From: Trema orientale
Taxonomy: Eukaryota; Streptophyta; Magnoliopsida; Rosales; Cannabaceae
Direction: 5' to 3'
DNA length: 64,000 nucleotides
Assembly (NCBI GenBank): GCA_002914845.1
Contig: JXTC01000243.1
Coordinates: 1-64,000 of the forward strand
The notes beneath the pieces were generated by a model, which had not been told where the DNA came from, made no database searches, and saw only the letters and a program-made list of their open reading frames with translations. A program made the position numbers and the translations under genes. Of the stretch, positions 58,341-64,000 are shown in pieces. How positions within the stretch are numbered: position 1 is the stretch's first letter; each line of letters starts with the position of its first letter.

Positions 58341-58584
58341 GCTAAAGTAGTTTGAAGTTTGTTCAAGAAATAGAGTATTCAAGTAATTTTGCATGTATGA
58401 CATGACAATTGGGGTTAGTTTTGAAAATATTAATGAGTGAATCTTATTTTTCATTACAAAGATTTAGTAGACCCCTTAGGTATAAATTCCCCAATTGTTT
58501 TTTACCCTGAGTCAAACTATTTTTGACTTAAGCACATATTATTATTGAATTAAAGTCAAATTATTTTTGACTTAAGGTTAGATT

Positions 58585-59130
58585 TAGGGGTATTCATCCG
58601 ATCCAATCTGTATTTTTTTAGGATATTTATATCCGATCTGTACTAGGTGCAGATTTCAGATTTCTCATCCAATCTAATCCGCATCAAATGTTTAAACCAA
58701 TCCAATCCAATCTTCAAATGTGCGGATTGGATCAATTATTTTAGATCGATTACTTGGGCTTGATAAATAAATTTTTAAAATTGCGCTTCATGTCATTTTT
58801 TGTCTTAGATTATTTAATTTTAGTACAAATTGGAGTCTTTTTTACAAATTTGGCCGATTATTGATCATATATATGCATATAAAATTAAACACAATCTATT
58901 AAAATCTAAAATTAAACTTATTAAACCCAAAATATTGAATAATATATATTTTATTTAAAAATCTATATATTAAGTGCGGATTGGATTGGATTGGTTACTT
59001 TTCAATGTTAAAAAAGTATTCGATCCCGAGAAGTACGGATTTCAATTTTTGGATCTAATCCAATCCGTACAAGTGCTTATATCCACATTTTGTGGATTGA
59101 ATTGAATTGTACGGATTTTGAACACCCTTA
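58585..59130. mobile_element. Non-autonomous hAT element, 546 bp, with 8-bp target-site duplication
   Basis: The left end TAGGGGTATTCATCCGATCC and right end, reverse-complemented, TAAGGGTGTTCAAAATCCG show the hAT terminal pattern. Both subterminal regions repeat GGATTGGATTGG / CCAATCCAATCC phrases. The octamer GTTAGATT flanks it exactly on both sides (58577-58584 and 59131-59138). The interior is AT-rich, with no transposase. Confidence 0.92.
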
Positions 59131-59489
59131 GTTAGATTGTTATAATTCTACTCTTCCAAGATATCGTGATACTTATATTCTTGTTGTCTTTTCGTAAAGT
59201 GGTTTTTGAGTTCAATAGTCGTGCTATGTAGGAGAATCAAATTACTACAATTTTACTTGTTGTACCATGGTTGCCTGCAATGTGAACATTTATGCTTAGC
59301 TGGTTCCTCCCCAGTTGATAAAATCCTAATCTTCTTTAGTTTATAAGGGGTTTTGGTCACCATTGGAGATTTGATTACGTGATTTTCATCCCAGCTACCA
59401 TTATATTTCACAAAAATAATAGTACTAACCATCTCTGTGAGAAGATAAATTCAAAAAATAAGTCAACAATTATTAGTAAAGCTTGAAAT

Positions 59490-59644
59490 TGAATAAAATG
59501 TTTTCACCACAAGTGAATATTATAATGACCTCAAGGGTATGATACTTACCTAAAGGTCAAAATGTTTTGACCACTAGTCAATATTACAATGACCTCCAAT
59601 ATCAATATTATATTAACTTGTATTGACCTGTAATGAGTATGATA
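59490..59644. repeat. Imperfect tandem repeat interrupted by an LTR
   Basis: Units of the form TTTTGACCAC.AGT.AATATTA.AATGACCTC...GGTATGATACT.ACCTAAAGGTCAAAA start at about 59500 and 59564. A third resumes after the LTR at 61075 (CTGATCTAAAGGTTAAAAAGTTTTGACCAC). Confidence 0.6.
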
Positions 59645-61069
59645 TGTTAGGGTTTATGCCCTAAAAGCATGTATATTTTGGATTTTTGCTGAATTAATAA
59701 AATGACATTTTTCTATTTGAATTTGTGCATAATTGGTATGTCTTTAAATATCAGAAAATCCCTAGTTTATTTATGTGACCACAAATTTAGTATATAAGTG
59801 TTATATACACGAGGATTAAATTTATGGATAATAAACTAAATATAGTCCATAATAATTAATTAAAGTTTGAGATCTTTAATTAAATATTATTAGTACGGTC
59901 CATTAACATTGAGAATGTAATAGTCTTATCCGGACTATTGATGTGTTGACATCACAATGGAGGTANNNNNNNNNNNNNNNNNNNNNNNNNNNNNNNNNNN
60001 NNNNNNNNNNNNNNNNNNNNNNNNNNNNNNNNNNNNNNNNNNNNNNNNNNNNNNNNNNNNNNNNNNNNNNNNNNNNNNNNNNNNNNNNNNNNNNNNNNNN
60101 NNNNNNNNNNNNNNNNNNNNNNNNNNNNNNNNNNNNNNNNNNNNNNNNNNNNNNNNNNNNNNNNNNNNNNNNNNNNNNNNNNNNNNNNNNNNNNNNNNNN
60201 NNNNNNNNNNNNNNNNNNNNNNNNNNNNNNNNNNNNNNNNNNNNNNNNNNNNNNNNNNNNNNNNNNNNNNNNNNNNNNNNNNNNNNNNNNNNNNNNNNNN
60301 NNNNNNNNNNNNNNNNNNNNNNNNNNNNNNNNNNNNNNNNNNNNNNNNNNNNNNNNNNNNNNNNNNNNNNNNNNNNNNNNNNNNNNNNNNNNNNNNNNNN
60401 NNNNNNNNNNNNNNNNNNNNNNNNNNNNNNNNNNNNNNNNNNNNNNNNNNNNNNNNNNNNNNNNNNNNNNNNNNNNNNNNNNNNNNNNNNNNNNNNNNNN
60501 NNNNNNNNNNNNNNNNNNNNNNNNNNNNNNNNNNNNNNNNNNNNNNNNNNNNNNNNNNNNNNNNNNNNNNNNNNNNNNNNNNNNNNNNNNNNNNNNNNNN
60601 NNNNNNNNNNNNNNNNNNNNNNNNNNNNNNNNNNNNNNNNNNTAAATAAATAAATATAAATATATATATACATAAAGGAACCCTAGCAGAATATACAACG
60701 TATTATTTTCTGCAGAGCGTTAACTAGATAGAAAAAGAAGAATATCTTCCTATTCTCTGTAGAACAAACTCTTGCAATCTCATGTGTTGAGAAAATTGCA
60801 AGGCCTAAAGTGTGAGTTTTAAGAAATTGTATGTAACGCCCACACGTTCATCCAGTTGTGCTTGAGGCTTGGATTAGAAGATCGTGGTTTAGAAGATAAA
60901 AAAGCTAGGATCCGCTGATAGGCTACAAGAGGTATTAGATTTATTCTCTTTGTATATTCCTATTTGTTATGAATTAATACTATGCACTCATATAGTCAAT
61001 TATTTTGAAATTTTTTTTGAATATTCCTGGGCCAATCTTCTTCTGCGAAAATCGTTTTTAAATCCAACA
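59645..61069 (+). mobile_element. Copia-like LTR (solo LTR or collapsed element) with 5-bp target-site duplication
   Basis: It starts TGTTAGGGTTTATGCCCTAAAAG and ends AATCCAACA, the TG...CA ends of an LTR. TGATA flanks both sides (59640-59644 and 61070-61074). A TATA-rich stretch (60655-60675) followed by AAGGAACCCTAGC resembles an LTR promoter. Because 677 bases in the middle are N, I cannot tell a solo LTR of about 1.4 kb from a full element whose two LTRs were collapsed. I see no protein domain. Confidence 0.8.
59966..60642. other. Assembly gap (677 N)
   Basis: An uninterrupted run of N inside the LTR. Apparent open frames across it are meaningless. Confidence 0.99.
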
Positions 61070-61074
61070 TGATA

Positions 61075-62662
61075 CTGATCTAAAGGTTAAAAAGTTTTGA
61101 CCACAAATTAATTATTAGTTTGACCTGCGACAACCATTAAGAAGATGAATATACCAAAAAATAACGTGCAATTTTCAACACATTAATCAACATATCAGTA
61201 TTATTAGTCCTCCTACAAATATTAATCTCTCATTTTTAACCATAAAATGACCATACGTGAAAAGAAAGACATAACTTACCTTACAAAGTGCTAAAAATTT
61301 CCCAACAAATACCGAATCTCCAACTTGGAGTTGAGTACATATTGTAAAATGCTAAGAACTTTGATCAAGAATGGTTGGAATACACGTTGTGAGAAAAGAG
61401 CTCTAACAAAGTGAGATGAGAAAGAAAGAGCATGAGAAGGAGAAGAGTGATGGGAAAATGAAGATGGGGAGAAAATAATTGTTTTTCATATTTGGAGGGA
61501 ATAATTCCCACCTGAGTACCTAACATTTCAGCTATTTATCAAAAGTAGTATTGGTAGGTGATTAATTTATGAGTCTTATAGCAAAATAATCGAATTTTAG
61601 ATCCATTTTACGTAAGTGTCCGTCTTACGGATGTTGTAGTAAAATTATCGCCAAACATTATAATGTTTTGATATATTGGTCCTTAACCTTTATTTCTTAG
61701 CATTTAAGTCCCTAATCTACTAATTTGCTTGCATCTGTTATTCTCTACTATTTTTCATCCCATCAAAACCCATCTATTAAACAATAGGCTCGCTGTTTTT
61801 GGGGTAAAAATGACGAATGTAGGATCTTGTTTGTACTAAGAAATCAAAGTTTAAAATAAAATAAAAAAATAAAAAACTTGAATTCTATTTTCGCTGATAT
61901 TTTGATTCTAGTGTGAGCACACCAAATCCTATTAGTTCTAGTCAGTCTTGAATATTACATTACTTTCTGTTGGAATCAAATACGAGTCTTTTGAATCCCA
62001 TTCCAAAATGTTAAAGTGGCAAACTTTTATACTAAAAAGTAACAATAATAATAATAATATTTCGTTTTCCCAATAAACGAGTATAAATTTATCTCAGAAT
62101 GGAACTTTTGTATTGTATTACTTAATATGATATCAAAATTTATTACATTACGAAGAATAATATCTAATATCGAAAAAAAATATCTGTATTATACTATATT
62201 GTAATGTAGTATTGTATAGCAGTGACTCTTCTCATTTTCTTTGTCTTTAATTTCTCTCATATCACTTTCTCTTTCCTTAATTTTTCTCACATTACTTTCT
62301 CTCTTCCAAAATTTTTTTTCAAATTGGTATTTTTCTAAAATTACTCTTACGAAGTGGTATGTTAGAAAAAAAAAATCCTTTAAAAAATGATAATTTTAGA
62401 GGTGGTAATTTTTTTTAAATTAATTTTTTAAAATGATATTTTTCAAAAATAAGCTCTTTTTTCTTTTTTTGAAAGGCAAAAATTAGCTTTTAACGCAATC
62501 TCAATAGTCAATACAATGCGAAACCGAATATCGAATTGTAGTAGAATAATACACTACAACCTCAACTCAATACAAGACGGCGCAACAAAGCGCACCAAAA
62601 TGAAGATTTTAGCTTAATACTTGACAATGATTCTCTCTCCATGTACATATAGGCCAAAACTC
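61075..62662. other. Intergenic
   Basis: No gene was found. It holds a dispersed segment at 61560-61650 (TCTTATAGCAAAATAATCGAATTTTAG...) related to 21610-21690, an AAT microsatellite near 62041-62060, and a partial relative of the GGTTACC fold-back family near 62315-62455 (GGTATTTTTCTAAAA ... AATGATATTTTTCAAAAA). Confidence 0.5.
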
Positions 62663-64000
62663 CTATCCATGCCGAACTGGAAGAAGAGAAGACGAGGATC
62701 TTGAATAGCGCTCGAGGAGTGACAAGATTTTGGCACCTTTCCTCGCAAGACTGCTATCGGGGTGGATACTCCCATCAGTGAGACCAACAAGAAGAAATCT
62801 GGCTGAGGTTCCGTACTTTTCCACCATTTCCTCGGAGACAAAAACCTTCTCTAGAAGCCCCAGAGCCTTTTCCTTGAGATGTATTGTTCCCCAGCTTAAT
62901 ATATCCAAGATTGGTTTTATGGCATTAGCGTCATGCAAGACACTGGCTCCTTTATGAGGAGAGGCTTCGTTAACCAGAGTAGAAAGTGTTTGAACTGCCT
63001 CGAAAGCAGTTTCGTGAACTTCTCCATGCAAAAGTTTTACCAAGTCAGGCAAAGCATTTGCCTCCAATAGACAAAATGACGATGTTACACCGCAGATACC
63101 TCCGTGAGCCGAGCATAAAGGAGCACTAGATGGCTTAAAACACCGATAGAAGGCTGATTTCGATTCAACTGTGAGCTTTGGAGTGTTGGTGGAAAGGCTA
63201 CCTATCAGTGCAGCGGCTCTTGCTTTTGCTGGCACTGAACTTGCCTTTAGAAGATTTACAAGCAAAGGGTAAACTCCTGCTTCCACTAGACTTCGCTGTG
63301 ACTCGATGTTTTCAGGATCCGTGAACCTAAAGAGGGCACTAAGTGTATTTTCTTTGGTTTTCATTGTCCCAGTTTTCTTTCTTTTTCTTATTTTTCGAAT
63401 GTCCATTGTCCCAGTTTTTAGAATGTCTACAAGTGCAGTATGTCCATTCAACTCTATTAGCTTCCTGGTCAGTGACTTTTCTGATTTTGGTAGATTGGCC
63501 AATAATCCAGTAGCAGCCCTCTTTATATCCTCCTTATCTCTATTTTTCAGAAACCCCACTAGAACCTCCAGCCTTCTTGGCCTGAGAAGGTACTCCACAA
63601 CTCCCTCTGGCTCATGTTGTGAGAAAAGGAACAGCAACTTAATGGCAACCTCACAAGTCTCCGAGTCAGCGTTATCAAGAAGGGAAAGGACTTGAGATAC
63701 ACTGTTGATTGTGAGGACTGCCTTTTTTACCAATCCTGCTTCAAACTTGCAAATTCCAAGAAGTGCACGCATCGCCCACCTCCGAACATTGCGGACAGAG
63801 TTGGGATTCTGGAGTAGTGCTAACAAGTTGGTGACTATTGACCCTAACTCAAGTTGAGTCCCTCTTTCATCGACAAAGTAATTAATAGAGTCATCATCAG
63901 AAGAGAGTTTCTCAAGGATTTCACAACATTTGACAACAATGATTCTACGTACAAGGGGAGTAGACATGAGATTTATGACAAAATCAACTCCACCAGCTTC
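62663..64000 (-). CDS. U-box/ARM-repeat E3 ligase, second copy, 3' part only
   Basis: The frame is open from the window end to a TAG at 62663-62665 (445 codons visible). It aligns throughout with the last exon of the gene at 47230-51127, so the rest of the ARM region and the U-box must lie beyond the window. It differs by many substitutions and by a 14-residue in-frame insertion (DIRKIRKRKKTGTM) after LKTGTM, in which the KTGTM phrase is repeated on both sides of a basic stretch. No stop or frameshift was seen, so this part looks functional. The insertion falls within an ARM helix region and could alter or extend a loop. Whether the 5' part is intact is unknown. Confidence 0.88.
   Translation of the reverse strand, partial: EAGGVDFVINLMSTPLVRRIIVVKCCEILEKLSSDDDSINYFVDERGTQLELGSIVTNLLALLQNPNSVRNVRRWAMRALLGICKFEAGLVKKAVLTINSVSQVLSLLDNADSETCEVAIKLLFLFSQHEPEGVVEYLLRPRRLEVLVGFLKNRDKEDIKRAATGLLANLPKSEKSLTRKLIELNGHTALVDILKTGTMDIRKIRKRKKTGTMKTKENTLSALFRFTDPENIESQRSLVEAGVYPLLVNLLKASSVPAKARAAALIGSLSTNTPKLTVESKSAFYRCFKPSSAPLCSAHGGICGVTSSFCLLEANALPDLVKLLHGEVHETAFEAVQTLSTLVNEASPHKGASVLHDANAIKPILDILSWGTIHLKEKALGLLEKVFVSEEMVEKYGTSARFLLVGLTDGSIHPDSSLARKGAKILSLLERYSRSSSSLLPVRHG

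Noticed and set aside
58042-58366. Three overlapping frames of 77-100 residues
   Set aside because: They lie in the TCGA-palindrome island, are mutually antisense and resemble no protein family.
59903-60698. Open frames of 230-256 codons on both strands
   Set aside because: They run through the N gap, so they have no coding content.

Overview
The window is nuclear DNA of a eudicot plant. It is AT-rich with long A/T runs, its genes carry GT-AG introns, and transposable-element debris fills the spaces between genes. Every confident gene belongs to a plant or plant/fungal family. I cannot name the species. The sequence is a scaffold with assembly marks: single n at 1627, 4619, 6340 and 44769, and a 677-base run of N at 59966-60642.

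Layout. A 5'-truncated plant-mobile-domain (PMD) protein gene lies at 84-1626 (-). Retroelement debris and an artefact-like 605-base repeat (4014-5225) follow. A mitochondrial CRS2-associated-factor-like CRM-domain gene is at 7217-8687 (+). Two tandem purple acid phosphatase genes on the minus strand (9925-12448 and 15163-17883) have identical exon lengths. An LFR-type ARM-repeat subunit of SWI/SNF remodelling complexes is at 22075-24819 (+). A 3-ketoacyl-CoA synthase is at 26770-29223 (-). About 11 kb of repeat-dominated DNA follows (29.2-40.5 kb). Next come a decayed U-box/ARM fragment (40533-40976), a stack of DNA transposons (41079-44139), an unrecognised internally duplicated gene broken by one in-frame stop (44268-45777), a complete U-box/ARM E3 ligase gene (47230-51127, -), a small PET100-like mitochondrial gene (53744-55486, -), more transposons including a clean hAT element and a Copia-like LTR, and the 3' part of a second U-box/ARM gene running off the window end (62663-64000, -).

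Functionally these are unlinked housekeeping and metabolic genes: mitochondrial intron splicing, phosphate scavenging, chromatin remodelling, very-long-chain fatty acid elongation, ubiquitination and cytochrome oxidase assembly. There is no operon-like logic. The evolutionary signal is local duplication (two PAP genes; three U-box/ARM copies at different stages of decay) and a dense set of non-autonomous transposons. Several of these can be delimited from terminal inverted repeats and target-site duplications visible in the sequence. Exon models were built by hand from splice sites and reading-frame continuity; where all exons sum to one open frame I treat the model as strong.
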